From: Flavimaribacter sediminis
GTDB lineage: Bacteria > Pseudomonadota > Alphaproteobacteria > Rhizobiales > Rhizobiaceae
NCBI RefSeq assembly: GCF_019492055.1
Contig: NZ_JAICBX010000001.1
Span: forward strand, 1-64,000
Direction of reading: 5' to 3'
DNA: 64,000 nucleotides
Below are positions 8,685-17,263 of this stretch, one piece after another. The notes beneath the pieces were generated by a model. The model was not told the DNA's origin. It saw only the letters and a program-made list of their open reading frames with translations, and made no database searches. The first letter of the stretch is position 1. Every line of letters begins with the position of its first letter. Both the position numbers and the translations under genes were made by a program.

Positions 8685-9881
8685 TCACTTGTAGCGTTCG
8701 CCTTGCTCCTGACAGTGGGCACGGACTCGCTCAATCCATTTATCGTACCAGACCCAAGTGCCCTTGTAGTCGCCATCGCGGCCATAGCCGTGCGCAGGGT
8801 TCTTGGCGTCCAATTCTTTCCAGAGTGCCGTGTGAGCTTGCTGATTGAACTTCGGGAAGCCTTCAGCTTGCATCATTTCCCAAACCTGTTTGGCCGTATA
8901 TCGGCGTTTGTCCACTTCCTTGAGAAGAACGCGGTTGATCTCTTGGCCTTCATCGGAGTCGCCCTTGACGAACTCGACTGCCGTATCCGCACTTGACGCG
9001 CGGTTTCCGGCAATCGGTACGAATGCGACCCGATAGCGATAGGCCGGGTCCACGTACTCTGCTTCGGTCAAACCGTGCTCAAAAGCATCGATAAAAGTCT
9101 CAATGTGTCCCGGCAGATTACTGCCCTTCTTGAGCACCGCTAGCTGGTCAGCAGCGAAGGTCACGAACTGAAGCGCGATCGGTAGCCGCCGTTCCAATCC
9201 ATATTGGGAGCCGAATAACGCTTTGATGGCATCATTGAAATTCAGGCAGCAGGCTTGCAGCTTGGCGCTGACCGCCTCGTCGATCCGGTTCGTTGACCGG
9301 TGTTCGATCTCATGGCGTAGCTCCAGGACGAAGTCGAGGTTCTTCACCACGCCACGGGGAACCGGGCAGCGCGCATGGCGCAGGCATTTGCCCAACTCCC
9401 AATAACAGTCCGCTCCTTGTTTCGTTTTCTTGATTGTGCCGTCGGCGTTTCGATACCGGTAGTCGATGCCCTCACGCCGGAACCAGGCGTGCATGAGATA
9501 GGTCCAGCCGATGATGCTGGTGACGATAAAGAGCTCTGCCCGAAAGATAAGCCCCGCACCATTGAAGGTATGCACGGCAGCGATCATCGCCTCTCGTGCC
9601 TTGATCAGCAGCTCGTCACCCCGGAGACTGAGACCTGTTTCAGCGTCCACATCCGGCCAATTGATCAGAAAATCATCCAGCTCGTCCGTGGACGCCGCCT
9701 TGAGGGCCTTGAACTTTGCCCCAATACGGATTTCTGCGATACGCGCATGGTTGATCGAACGTGTCGGACGGGTGAAATACGCCAATATATCCTGGTCGTT
9801 GTAACCGCCGCGATTCAACATCGCCTTGATCAGGGCGATTTCCCATTTTTCGAGCGTATTACCCCGTTTTCTGGCTGGCAT
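8685..9881 (-). CDS. DUF3644 domain-containing protein
   Basis: This 398-aa protein matches the DUF3644 pattern. A conserved helix LLIKAREAMIAAVHTFN is followed by EIF/ELFI-type and TYLMHAWFRREGIDY segments (about residues 90-160), then DFVLELRHEIEHR. The C-terminal part looks like a separate, possibly DNA-binding domain. Members of this uncharacterised family often sit in defence or mobile regions; no reaction is known. The ATG at 9881 with AGGGAT upstream is chosen over the longer frame. It is oriented against its neighbours between two backbone remnants, as cargo would be. Confidence 0.75.
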   Translation of the reverse strand: MPARKRGNTLEKWEIALIKAMLNRGGYNDQDILAYFTRPTRSINHARIAEIRIGAKFKALKAASTDELDDFLINWPDVDAETGLSLRGDELLIKAREAMIAAVHTFNGAGLIFRAELFIVTSIIGWTYLMHAWFRREGIDYRYRNADGTIKKTKQGADCYWELGKCLRHARCPVPRGVVKNLDFVLELRHEIEHRSTNRIDEAVSAKLQACCLNFNDAIKALFGSQYGLERRLPIALQFVTFAADQLAVLKKGSNLPGHIETFIDAFEHGLTEAEYVDPAYRYRVAFVPIAGNRASSADTAVEFVKGDSDEGQEINRVLLKEVDKRRYTAKQVWEMMQAEGFPKFNQQAHTALWKELDAKNPAHGYGRDGDYKGTWVWYDKWIERVRAHCQEQGERYK

Positions 9882-10013
9882 ATTATCCCTGAATTTAGCT
9901 TGGATCGGCTTAACTGATCGCCGTGTGCCAGTGTAACGGGATTCATCAGGGGGAAAAGCCTTTCCCCTGGCCTCAGCCCGAGGTCTTCGGCGCACCCCAT
10001 TCTAGCGGGAGTG

Positions 10014-10187
10014 CCCGCAACGCCCCATAATGTCGTCCCTTCGGGACGGCGTTGATCTGTTGGGTCGCGCTTCGCGCTTGTAACCTCTCTAGCCAGCTTG
10101 TGCCGACCCCGCCGGTCTTTCCCAATGTCGCCGTCCGGCCCGCCCGCTCCGTTCCCCCCGATCAAGTCGGGGGGGGGCGTGTTGGCC
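10014..10187 (+). repeat. Long direct repeat R1 (about 174 bp)
   Basis: It is nearly identical to R2 at 14152-14324, with only a few mismatches. It contains hairpins with TTCG loops (GTCCCTTCGGGAC, GCGCTTCGCGC) and ends in CCCCCGATCAAGTCGGGGG. R2 leads into the intact DUF2958 operon; R1 is fused directly to a broken DUF2958 copy. Confidence 0.85.
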
Positions 10188-10400
10188 AATGGCAAAGCCA
10201 ATGCCGAACGCATGGCAGACGATGGCAACACCCAGGACTTCTGGCCTGTGGTCAAATTGTTCTGCCCATGGGGTGCTGCAACGTGGCTGCTTTCGGAGCT
10301 GGACCCGAAAGACACGGATTTTGCCTTCGGGCTTTGTGACCTTGGTTCCGGATGCCCCGAGGTGGGAACCGTGCGCCTTTCAGAACCTGCTGTGAACGGC
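10188..10400 (+). pseudogene. DUF2958 gene remnant (5' end missing)
   Basis: From AATGGCAAAGCC onward the DNA parallels codons of the intact DUF2958 gene at 14734-15096 (NGKANAERMADDGNTQDFW, then GDP/DLGFGCPE-like codons). It lacks the first 16 codons and breaks off after the SEP/SEL region. The copy next to R1 has lost the small upstream gene and leader found after R2. Confidence 0.8.
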
Positions 10401-10404
10401 GTCG

Positions 10405-10782
10405 GCAGTTGACCCCAATCGGCGTCAGATTGACCCCCTGGCCGCGATTATAGGTTAATGAAAACAGGGCGCTAAACTCAGTAACCCCTCACCGATAGGG
10501 GGTCATTCTGATGCGCCGATTCGCGGCCCAAGGCAACAAATCGAGAATTGGCGCCGGCAGGGTAAATGCGTCATCGGTCATCTGCGGGTCCATCAATGCG
10601 CGCATCAGTTCGCGGACAATCGGATGATAAGAAGAAGCTTCGGCGATGCCACGAAAACAGGATCACGACAATTGATCGGCCAGCAGCAGCTTGGCCACCG
10701 TGCCTCATAGAGTCTCCCAGTCTTCGCCCGTCAAGGTCGGTGGATCGGCCTTCAATTCGCGAGCCGCTGCAGCAAAGGGCCA
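10405..10782. other. Degraded DNA, possibly insertion-sequence remnant
   Basis: The TTGACCCC...GATTGACCCC spacing near 10411-10438 is reminiscent of the repeated ends of IS21-like elements. The minus strand reads a short coding-like piece ending LDLLPWAANRRIRMTPYR near 10500-10640. No complete gene is present and the identity is uncertain. Confidence 0.3.
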
Positions 10783-11274
10783 CTAGCTGACCCAGAGAAA
10801 ATCTCGCTTTCCCAGAACGACACCATTATGGCGCAAGATGTTGTAGGCCGTCGCCAGATGAAAGTAGAAGTTCGGGAATCCGTAGCGTGCGAGATATGTC
10901 CGCCCGTCGTGCGCCGTACCTTCAGGCGCGAGCGGCACTGCCAGCTCGCGTGTTTCGGCAGTTGCGAAAGCGGTATCTGCAATGGTCTCCAGGAATGCGA
11001 TTGTCTTCGCGATGCGGACTTGAAGCTCTGAGAATGACGCTTCATTGTCCTCATATCTTGGCGGTTCGGTCTGCGACAAGCGGGCGGCGGTGAATTTTGC
11101 AGCATCGCAGGCTGTGGTGACGTTGCGGGTCAAATCGAACATATCCGGAAACAGCCGCGCCTTGAGAAGCGCCTCGGGGGTAATCTTGTGACTTTCGCAA
11201 TGGGCCTCTGCCTTGGTCAAGTTGGACGACAGGCAGCGCAGCCCATGGATGAGATCGGGAATAGGACTTTCCAT
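10783..11274 (-). CDS. DUF1993 domain-containing protein
   Basis: This 163-aa helical protein has the DUF1993 C-terminal signature FPNFYFHLATAYNILRHNGV and GKRDFL. The function is unknown; the fold is related to DinB-like four-helix proteins. It is the last gene of a leftward block with the SnoaL-like and SDR genes. The gap of about 130 bases before it may carry its own promoter. It belongs to the cargo lying between the DUF2958 remnant and R2. Confidence 0.8.
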   Translation of the reverse strand: MESPIPDLIHGLRCLSSNLTKAEAHCESHKITPEALLKARLFPDMFDLTRNVTTACDAAKFTAARLSQTEPPRYEDNEASFSELQVRIAKTIAFLETIADTAFATAETRELAVPLAPEGTAHDGRTYLARYGFPNFYFHLATAYNILRHNGVVLGKRDFLWVS

Positions 11275-11401
11275 CGTTTTACTCCGGTCGGGTGATAGGG
11301 TCTCGTTTGTGGCAGGCGGGAATTTTCAGTCTCGCCTGCAGGGTCAGAGATAACGGGCTGCCGTGTTTCGCGGTCCGGCGTTCAGACCGACCTTGCGGCC
11401 C

Positions 11402-12259
11402 TCAGTTGTCGAAGCCGGTGAACATGCCGTTGGTGTTGGCCAAGCCCTCGGTCGGGACCGGCTGGATCACGTCCCAATGCTCGACGATCATTCCGTCTTC
11501 CATGCGGAACAGGTCGTAGAAGGCGTTGGTCGTGCCGTTCCATTGGCCTTCGCTGACGGTCAGGACAAAGTTACCCTCGCCCAGCACCGCGTGGATCTCG
11601 GTGTATAGGAACATGTTGTTCTGCGCGGTCAGTGTCTCAACGGCCGCCATGATCCCGTCCAGCCCGTCCGCGATCATCGGGTTGTGCTGGGCGTAGCTTT
11701 CGGCGTTGATGTAGTCGGTGATCCGTGCCGGGTCGCGGCCCATCAGAACATCCTGGACCAACGCGACGGCCAGAGCCTTGTTTGCCTCGGTCTGGTCGAG
11801 GTCGGTGACTTCGGTCGGGCCATCGGTCTGCGTCCGACCGCTGACCGTGTCCGAGACCAGGGGCTGCAACGCATCCCAATGCTCTGCGACCTTTCCTTTC
11901 TCGTCCACCCGGATGATGTCGAAGGACACCATCGTGTCGGCGCCGAACGGCGCGGCATTGCGCCAAATGTTGTGCATGAAGACATAGTTGCCGTCCTCGA
12001 ACATGCGGATATTTTCGGCGGTGGTGCCCGCCTCTTGCAGCACCGGCAGCATGCCGATGAAGGGCTCCAGCCCAGTCGGAATGAACGGGTTGTGCTGGAT
12101 GTAATCCACGTTCGCCAGGTCGCGCATCGTGTCGACGTCCCCTTGCAGGACGGCGCCCAGAAACTTGCCGACAATCGGCTTGATCGACGTGGTGTCATCG
12201 GCAAGGGCGCTGGTGGCAAGCAAAGCGGTGACTGCGGCAGCAGTAAGGGTCTTTTTCAT
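11402..12259 (-). CDS. Exported tandem SnoaL/NTF2-like protein
   Basis: This 285-aa protein has a signal peptide (MKKTLTAAAVTALLATSALAD). Two SnoaL-like domains follow at about 25-130 and 165-270, each with the YIQHNP/YAQHNP and VEHWD/AEHWD signatures. SnoaL-like folds bind or isomerise small ligands, and the substrate here is unknown. It lies 39 bases downstream of the SDR gene and is probably cotranscribed, controlled by the divergent TetR gene. Duplication of the domain within one chain is the notable feature. Confidence 0.82.
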   Translation of the reverse strand: MKKTLTAAAVTALLATSALADDTTSIKPIVGKFLGAVLQGDVDTMRDLANVDYIQHNPFIPTGLEPFIGMLPVLQEAGTTAENIRMFEDGNYVFMHNIWRNAAPFGADTMVSFDIIRVDEKGKVAEHWDALQPLVSDTVSGRTQTDGPTEVTDLDQTEANKALAVALVQDVLMGRDPARITDYINAESYAQHNPMIADGLDGIMAAVETLTAQNNMFLYTEIHAVLGEGNFVLTVSEGQWNGTTNAFYDLFRMEDGMIVEHWDVIQPVPTEGLANTNGMFTGFDN

Positions 12260-12298
12260 TGGAGTGGTTCCTTTTTCAGGGGAGGCATATTAAGGTGG

Positions 12299-13177
12299 TC
12301 AGGCGTCGGCACCGCCCAGCAGAGTGTCGAGCTGCATTTCTTTCAAAAGCGCGTCCTGGCGCGGCTGGGTGAAGGCGTTCACTTCGTCCACGCCCCATGT
12401 GATGCCGACGACCGTGCGGGTCGGGCGTTTGCCGGGGGCGGCATCGGCCAGCGACAGGTAGGTTTCCACCACCAACTGCGGATCGGGGGCCTGATCGCTG
12501 GCCAGCATGTCGGCAAAGCCCGCCACCATCGCCGTGGGGACGTCACGCAGATCGCCGTAGGACGCCAGCACATCTGCGCGGGCGGGCGGCTTTCCGGCGG
12601 CCAGCAGGTTGGAGGGGAAGGGGCCTGGTTCGACCAGCGCTATGTCGATGCCGAAGGGGGACACCTCATAACGCAGGCTTTGGCTGTAGGCTTCCAGCGC
12701 GTGTTTGGTCGCGCAATAGGTGCCGAAGAAGGGCACAGACACCCGTCCGGCGATGGAACTGGTGTTGATGATCAACCCGCCGCCTGCCGCGCGCATGGGC
12801 GGCAGAACCGCCTGCATGGCGCGCATTGCGCCGAAATAGTTGGTGTCCATCTGTTCCGCGGCCTGCGCAACGCTGTAGGCCTCGGTCATGCCGATATACA
12901 TGATGCCCGCATTGTTGATCAGGATGTCGATGGGGCCATCGGCCAGAATGGCGGCGAAACCCTCGGCCACCGACGCGTCGCTCGTAACATCCATCTCGGC
13001 GATTGTGATGCGGGGGGAGTAGCCCTCAAGCTCCGCCTTCTTGGCGGCGTTGCGCCCCGCGGTGTCGCGCATCGTGCCCCAAACGCGGTCGCCCCGGTCC
13101 GCGAAGGCCCGCACTGCCGCCGCGCCGAAGCCGCTGCTGACCCCTGTGATCACGATGGTTCTTCCGGTTTTTGCCAT
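12299..13177 (-). CDS. Short-chain dehydrogenase/reductase
   Basis: This 292-aa classical SDR shows the cofactor motif TGVSSGFG at 11-18, NNAG (LINNAGIMYIG), the catalytic serine in NTSSIAG, and YCATK as the YxxxK motif. It probably uses NADP(H) to reduce or oxidise a small carbonyl or alcohol; the substrate is not predictable. It is divergent from a TetR-type regulator with a 90-base shared promoter region and heads an operon with the SnoaL-like gene. Confidence 0.88.
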   Translation of the reverse strand: MAKTGRTIVITGVSSGFGAAAVRAFADRGDRVWGTMRDTAGRNAAKKAELEGYSPRITIAEMDVTSDASVAEGFAAILADGPIDILINNAGIMYIGMTEAYSVAQAAEQMDTNYFGAMRAMQAVLPPMRAAGGGLIINTSSIAGRVSVPFFGTYCATKHALEAYSQSLRYEVSPFGIDIALVEPGPFPSNLLAAGKPPARADVLASYGDLRDVPTAMVAGFADMLASDQAPDPQLVVETYLSLADAAPGKRPTRTVVGITWGVDEVNAFTQPRQDALLKEMQLDTLLGGADA

Positions 13178-13205
13178 GGTTCATGCTCCTGCTTGTAAGT
13201 TTTGT

Positions 13206-13220
13206 TACCAACTGGTACCA
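13206..13220. promoter_or_regulatory. Candidate TetR operator (TACCA-AC-TGGTA)
   Basis: The inverted repeat TACCA/TGGTA, overlapping the palindrome TGGTACCA, lies between the divergent SDR and TetR genes. It is a plausible binding site for the adjacent regulator. Confidence 0.5.
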
Positions 13221-13267
13221 ATATCTGGGATACGTCGTCAAGATATAAAATACCGGATAGTATAAAA

Positions 13268-13873
13268 ATGAGTGATGCCGATCAAAGACCCGCGCGCGGA
13301 CGACCGCGGACGATGAACGCCGAAAGCGTGCTCGACGTCGCCATGAATGCTTATTGGCAAAGCGATCCGGCTGATGTGTCGGTCAATGCGATCTGTCAGA
13401 TGGCGGGTATCTCGAAACCCTCGCTTTACCGCGAGTTTGGCAGCGAAGACGGGCTGTCGCGCGCGGTGCTTGACCGCTACGCCGAACAGGTGCTGTCGGA
13501 GATGTTCGAGATCCTGCACGGCGGGAAGGGGCTGCGTGGGACGCTTGACGCGCTCATCGACTTCGCGAGCGACGATCCCCGGATGGAAACCGGCTGCCTG
13601 TTCTACAAGATGCGCGCGGGCAAGCATCGGCTGGGGCCCGAAACGCGGGCGCGGGTGGAGGAAATCGACGCGGCAGCGCGGGCTGCCTATGTGGCGTTCC
13701 TGCAAGCTGCCCGCGATTCCGGTGATTGGCCGGATAGCCTCTCGGTCGAGGCTGGAGCGAAATACCTCGGCGAGCAGATCGCGCTTGCCATCACCCAACG
13801 CGCCTCCGGCGAAGAGCCTGCCCGCGTCCGCGAGATGCTGACGCTGGCTCTGTCGGTTTTCAGCCGCTCATGA
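13268..13873 (+). CDS. TetR/AcrR-family transcriptional regulator
   Basis: This 201-aa protein has an N-terminal helix-turn-helix (VSVNAICQMAGISKPSLYREFGSEDGL, about residues 35-60) and a variable ligand-binding C-terminal domain. The ATG at 13268 is taken because the N-terminal GRPR tail typical of this subgroup starts there. It most likely represses the divergent SDR-SnoaL operon in response to an unknown ligand. Its stop overlaps the start of the broken DUF418 gene that follows. Confidence 0.87.
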   Translation: MSDADQRPARGRPRTMNAESVLDVAMNAYWQSDPADVSVNAICQMAGISKPSLYREFGSEDGLSRAVLDRYAEQVLSEMFEILHGGKGLRGTLDALIDFASDDPRMETGCLFYKMRAGKHRLGPETRARVEEIDAAARAAYVAFLQAARDSGDWPDSLSVEAGAKYLGEQIALAITQRASGEEPARVREMLTLALSVFSRS

Positions 13874-14095
13874 CCGGGTCGCCGCACGCCCTCATGCCCA
13901 ATTATCTGCGCCTCTTCGCGCTGTTCGGCATCGTCGTCGTCAATGTTCAATACATTGCGTTTTCGGCGCTCTACAGCTTCGCCGACCAGGGCGGAGAGAC
14001 GGGTGCTGGACGCGATCACCTTGTGGCTGGTGAACGGGCTGGCGCTCTTGAAGACCTATGGGCTCTTCTCCTTCATGTTCGGAGTGGGCCTCGGG
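13870..14095 (+). pseudogene. DUF418-family membrane protein, frameshifted and truncated
   Basis: The N-terminal membrane segment (LRLFALFGIVVVNVQYIAF) is typical of DUF418/YeiB-like proteins. Near 13995-14003 the sequence shifts frame and continues as LDAITLWLVNGLALLKTYGL. It is cut at about 14095, where repeat DNA begins. Only about 75 codons of a normally about 400-codon gene remain. Confidence 0.65.
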
Positions 14096-14151
14096 TTCCC
14101 CTGCCCTCAACCGCCTTCGGCGTTTTCCGTCACCCCTTCTAACGGGGATAC

Positions 14152-14324
14152 CCCGCAACGCCCCATAATGTCGTCCCTTCGGGACGGCGTTGATCTGTTG
14201 GGTCGCGCTTCGCGCTTGTAACCTCTCTAGCCAGCTTGTGCCGACCCCGCCGGTCTTTTCCAAGGTCGCCGTCCGGCCCGCCCGCTCCATTCCCCCCGAT
14301 CAAGTCGGGGGTCCCGTGTTGGCC
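14152..14324 (+). repeat. Long direct repeat R2 (about 173 bp)
   Basis: This is a near-identical partner of R1 (10014-10187), preceded by the R0-like block 14092-14151. It lies upstream of the intact small gene and DUF2958 pair and may be the original leader of that operon. Confidence 0.85.
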
Positions 14325-14509
14325 GGATACCGCCGCTTTGCGGCGCGGCTCTCTTGGAGCCCGTCGGATGTCGGCGCTTCGCCGCCTGAACGCCTTTTCC
14401 CAATTCAGTCACTGGTTTGTCGTCGTCGCTCGCCGCTGGGCAGAGGTTCATGCGCGGGGCGTGGGTGTCCTTCGCAGAATGTAACAACTCGACGGAAGGA
14501 CAAACCGAC
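14325..14509 (+). other. Leader of the DUF2958 operon
   Basis: This GC-rich stretch has hairpins (CCGCTTTGCGG, GGCGCTTCGCC). No gene is seen. Promoter and 5' untranslated region of the following operon are presumed here. Confidence 0.4.
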
Positions 14510-14737
14510 ATGAGCCAAACCAATATCACCCCAGAGCATCGCAGCGCCTTTGAGGCGCTGACGAGCGGGGATTATTCCAACTTTGCCTTGTTCAGCTGCT
14601 TTGCGGACGGCGTACCCGCCGCCGCTATCTGCGCCGTGAACAGGGACGGGGAGGATTTCACCATCCGCCCGCTGTTCGTCTCGGTGACGGACAGCATGAG
14701 GCTGACAGACCATGACGGACGGGAGGCGGCACAATGA
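14510..14737 (+). CDS. Small hypothetical protein upstream of DUF2958
   Basis: This 75-aa protein reads like a single small alpha/beta domain (FALFSCFADGVPAAAICAVNRDG, then IRPLFVSVTD). No family function is known to me. GGAAGGA precedes the ATG, and its stop overlaps the DUF2958 start by 4 bases, so the pair is translationally coupled. Similar small proteins accompany DUF2958 genes in alphaproteobacterial plasmids, from general knowledge of such loci. Confidence 0.75.
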   Translation: MSQTNITPEHRSAFEALTSGDYSNFALFSCFADGVPAAAICAVNRDGEDFTIRPLFVSVTDSMRLTDHDGREAAQ

Positions 14738-15096
14738 GCACGCTTCTCTTGGCTGACCAGCATGCCCGCATGCTGAAAAATGGCAAAGCCAATGCCGAAC
14801 GCATGGCCGACGATGGCAACACCCAGGACTTCTGGCCTGTGGTCAAGCTGTTCTGCCCATGGGGAGCGGCAACGTGGTTGCTCTCGGAACTCGACCCCGA
14901 GGACGAGGACATTGCCTTTGGGCTTTGTGACCTGGGCTTTGGATGCCCCGAGCTTGGCAGCGTCCGTCTGTCGGAGCTTGCCGCTGTGCGCGGCCCCGCA
15001 GGGCTGACCATCGAGCGCGACCGCCATTTCAAGCCAACCAAAAGCCTGACGGCCTATGCCGCCGAGGCATCCGACAAGGGGCGCATTGTCGCCTGA
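14734..15096 (+). CDS. DUF2958 domain-containing protein
   Basis: This 120-aa protein belongs to the plasmid-associated DUF2958 family. Signatures include FWPVVKLFCPWGAATWLLSEL, DIAFGLCDLGFGCPELGSV and a C-terminal IERDRHFKP. The function is unknown; it is a standard backbone gene next to ParB and ArdC in these elements. A truncated paralogue lies at 10188-10400. It is followed after 67 bases by the large ParB gene, with a strong palindrome between them. Confidence 0.88.
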   Translation: MSTLLLADQHARMLKNGKANAERMADDGNTQDFWPVVKLFCPWGAATWLLSELDPEDEDIAFGLCDLGFGCPELGSVRLSELAAVRGPAGLTIERDRHFKPTKSLTAYAAEASDKGRIVA

Positions 15097-15107
15097 CCTG
15101 ACCCATG

Positions 15108-15134
15108 CCCCAGCCCTGACGGTCAGGGCTGGGG
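15108..15134. promoter_or_regulatory. Perfect 27-nt palindrome before the large ParB gene
   Basis: The 13-bp arms CCCCAGCCCTGAC and GTCAGGGCTGGGG are separated by one G and sit 29 bases upstream of the ATG. No T-run follows. It may be an RNA hairpin, an autoregulatory operator or a parS-like site for the downstream protein. Confidence 0.55.
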
Positions 15135-15163
15135 ACAACCAAACCAAAATGAGGAATACGAAA

Positions 15164-17002
15164 ATGACCATTCAAACCATACCGCTGACCAAAATCACCG
15201 CAGCCGAGGGCAACCCCCGCCGCAGCATGGACAGTGCCGCCCTTGAGGGGCTGGCCGCCTCCATCCTGTCGGATGGCCTTCTGCAAAATCTTGTAGTCCG
15301 CAAAAAGGGACGCAAACTTGAGATTGTTTCGGGCGAGCGGCGGTATCGTGCGCTCTCCCTGTTGGTCGAGCGCGGCGATATCGCCAAGGATTACCCCGTG
15401 CCCGTCGAGGTGCGAGGTGATTTGAGCGAGGCCGATGCCTTGCGGCTCGCCACCGTCGAGAATATCCAGCGCGAACAGCTTGCCCCCATGGACGAGGCCG
15501 AAGCCTTCGCCACCCTGTTGGGTTCGGGCGCATCCCTTGAGGATGTCGCCGCGAAGGCAGGGGTGTCGGTGCTGACCGTAAAACGCCGTGTGGCGTTGGC
15601 CTCTCTCTGTGACGAGGTAAAGGTTCTTGTGCGGGACGGGGAGATTTCCCTTGGTGCCGCCGAGGCCCTGACTCTTGGCACCCATGACCAGCAACGGGCA
15701 CTCATCGAACGGCTGGAGCAGGGCTATCACTATGACAGCGATGACCTGCGTCACCTGCTGACAGGCGAGAAGCCCGCCGTATCGCTGGCCATCTTTCCGC
15801 TGGAACAATACGAGGGCACCTTCACCGCCGACCTGTTTGCCGATGATGACAATACCGTCTTCGATGACGTGGAGCAGTTCTTCACCCTGCAAGAGGCGGC
15901 AGTCGCCGCCCTTGCCAAACACCATGGGGAGACCGCTGCCTTCGTCGAGGTGCTGACCGAAAGCTATGCCCCGTGGTGGCAGTATCGTGAGGCCGAGGAA
16001 GACGAACAAGGCGGGGTGGTCATTCACTTCAAGCCGTCTGGCCGTGTCGAGGTGCGGGAAGGGCTGGTGCGCCGTGACGTGTCCCCGTCTGTTGCCGAAG
16101 AAACCGCAGACGCACCGACCGCCCCCAAGGAGCGGCCCGAATATTCTGGGCCTGTCATCCGCATGATGAGTGCTCATAAGAGCCTTGCCGTGATGGAGAC
16201 CTTGCTCGCCAATCCCCGCAAGGCCAAGGAGGTGGCCGTCATCAGCCTTTTGAACGGCTTTGACTGGACAGGACGGGTGCGCCTCGATGCCCATCCAGCC
16301 CTTGGCTATTTTGTAGGGGAAGACAATCAGCCAACCAGCTACACCGCCCTCGAGCGGGAGGCCGAGGATATGGTGACGGCGCTAGGCATGACGGATAATC
16401 GCCGCCCGTCTTACGTCCGACCCGTGCGAGGCGCATGGGAGACGCTGCTTGCCGAGGTCAAGAACCCGACCGCTCTTTATGAGGTGGTGCAGGGCTATTC
16501 TGATGAAGAGCTTGACCAGCTGCATCTGTTCCTGACGGCGCTGACTTTCGGGCAGGGCAATATGGATGCGCTCGATACGGGCGACAGCCTGTTCAACCGA
16601 GTTGCCGCCGATCTGGACGTATCGATGCGGAATCATTGGACACCCGACGAGGCGTTCCTGACCCGCCGCCGCAAAGACCAGTTGGAGGCCATCGCCAAGG
16701 AAGGCGGGGCGGTAACCCGTCTCGGACGGATGAAGGATTACAGCAAGAGCCAGCTTGCCGCTGCCCTTGCCCGTCACTTCCAGCGCTGCGTCGAGGACGA
16801 TGCGACCTTACCCGAAGAACTACGCAAACGGGCGAATGCATGGCTCCCCGATGCCATGCGGTTCCCCGCCGTGACGGAGGGGGCAGACCTGCCATGGCAG
16901 GAAGGGGAGGCCGAGGCAGACGATGTCAATGCAGACGACACGGACGGCGACCCCACGCCCGCCGTCTCGGGCGAGGGCGATACCACGCAAGTGGCCGCCT
17001 GA
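15164..17002 (+). CDS. Large ParB/Srx-domain DNA-binding protein
   Basis: This 612-aa ParB/RepB/Spo0J-type protein has an N-terminal ParB/Srx domain (about 1-95) with the box I motif NPRR and box II SGERRYRAL. A helix-turn-helix region near LEDVAAKAGVSVLTVKRRVAL follows, then a long element-specific extension with an acidic C-terminus. It is about twice the size of a chromosomal ParB. Such large ParB-like proteins are common backbone genes of alphaproteobacterial plasmids, and a role in element maintenance or regulation is inferred. The ATG at 15164 with GAGGAA upstream is chosen. The parA gene lies 13 kb away. Confidence 0.88.
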   Translation: MTIQTIPLTKITAAEGNPRRSMDSAALEGLAASILSDGLLQNLVVRKKGRKLEIVSGERRYRALSLLVERGDIAKDYPVPVEVRGDLSEADALRLATVENIQREQLAPMDEAEAFATLLGSGASLEDVAAKAGVSVLTVKRRVALASLCDEVKVLVRDGEISLGAAEALTLGTHDQQRALIERLEQGYHYDSDDLRHLLTGEKPAVSLAIFPLEQYEGTFTADLFADDDNTVFDDVEQFFTLQEAAVAALAKHHGETAAFVEVLTESYAPWWQYREAEEDEQGGVVIHFKPSGRVEVREGLVRRDVSPSVAEETADAPTAPKERPEYSGPVIRMMSAHKSLAVMETLLANPRKAKEVAVISLLNGFDWTGRVRLDAHPALGYFVGEDNQPTSYTALEREAEDMVTALGMTDNRRPSYVRPVRGAWETLLAEVKNPTALYEVVQGYSDEELDQLHLFLTALTFGQGNMDALDTGDSLFNRVAADLDVSMRNHWTPDEAFLTRRRKDQLEAIAKEGGAVTRLGRMKDYSKSQLAAALARHFQRCVEDDATLPEELRKRANAWLPDAMRFPAVTEGADLPWQEGEAEADDVNADDTDGDPTPAVSGEGDTTQVAA

Positions 17003-17077
17003 CCCCGTCTGCATCCGGGGCGGTGCGGGCAGTCAGCCCGTGCCGCCTTTCTTCTTCATTCTCGGGAGGGTTTCCCC

Positions 17078-17263
17078 ATGCACATCATCGCCGCCATTCT
17101 TCTTATCGCCGTGGCCGCATACGCTGCCAATGTCACGGGCAATATCGACGCCGTGGGCTGGGTGCTGCTCGGTGCGCCGTTCGTCATTCCAGTCGGGATG
17201 CTTGTCCTGTGGCTGACAGGCAAGCTGTTCGGAGTGCTCTTCGGCGGGACGCGCCGCGACTGA
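17078..17263 (+). CDS. Small two-helix membrane protein
   Basis: This 61-aa protein is nearly all hydrophobic. Two predicted membrane helices (residues 3-20 and 26-50) end in a basic tail GGTRRD. GGGAGG stands before the ATG. It lies directly behind the ParB gene in the same direction. No family is recognised. The coding call rests on the ribosome binding site, orientation and hydrophobic pattern. Confidence 0.6.
   Translation: MHIIAAILLIAVAAYAANVTGNIDAVGWVLLGAPFVIPVGMLVLWLTGKLFGVLFGGTRRD

Noticed and set aside
10411-10438. IS21-like terminal repeats
   Set aside because: Only one short resemblance (TTGACCCC units) and no istA/istB genes, so no insertion sequence is called; listed only as degraded DNA.
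11684-13198. 504-codon frame opposite the SnoaL and SDR genes
   Set aside because: It is antisense to two well-supported genes; it is open only because of high GC content.
15029-16294. 421-codon frame opposite the large ParB gene
   Set aside because: It is antisense to a recognisable protein and shows no coding signature.
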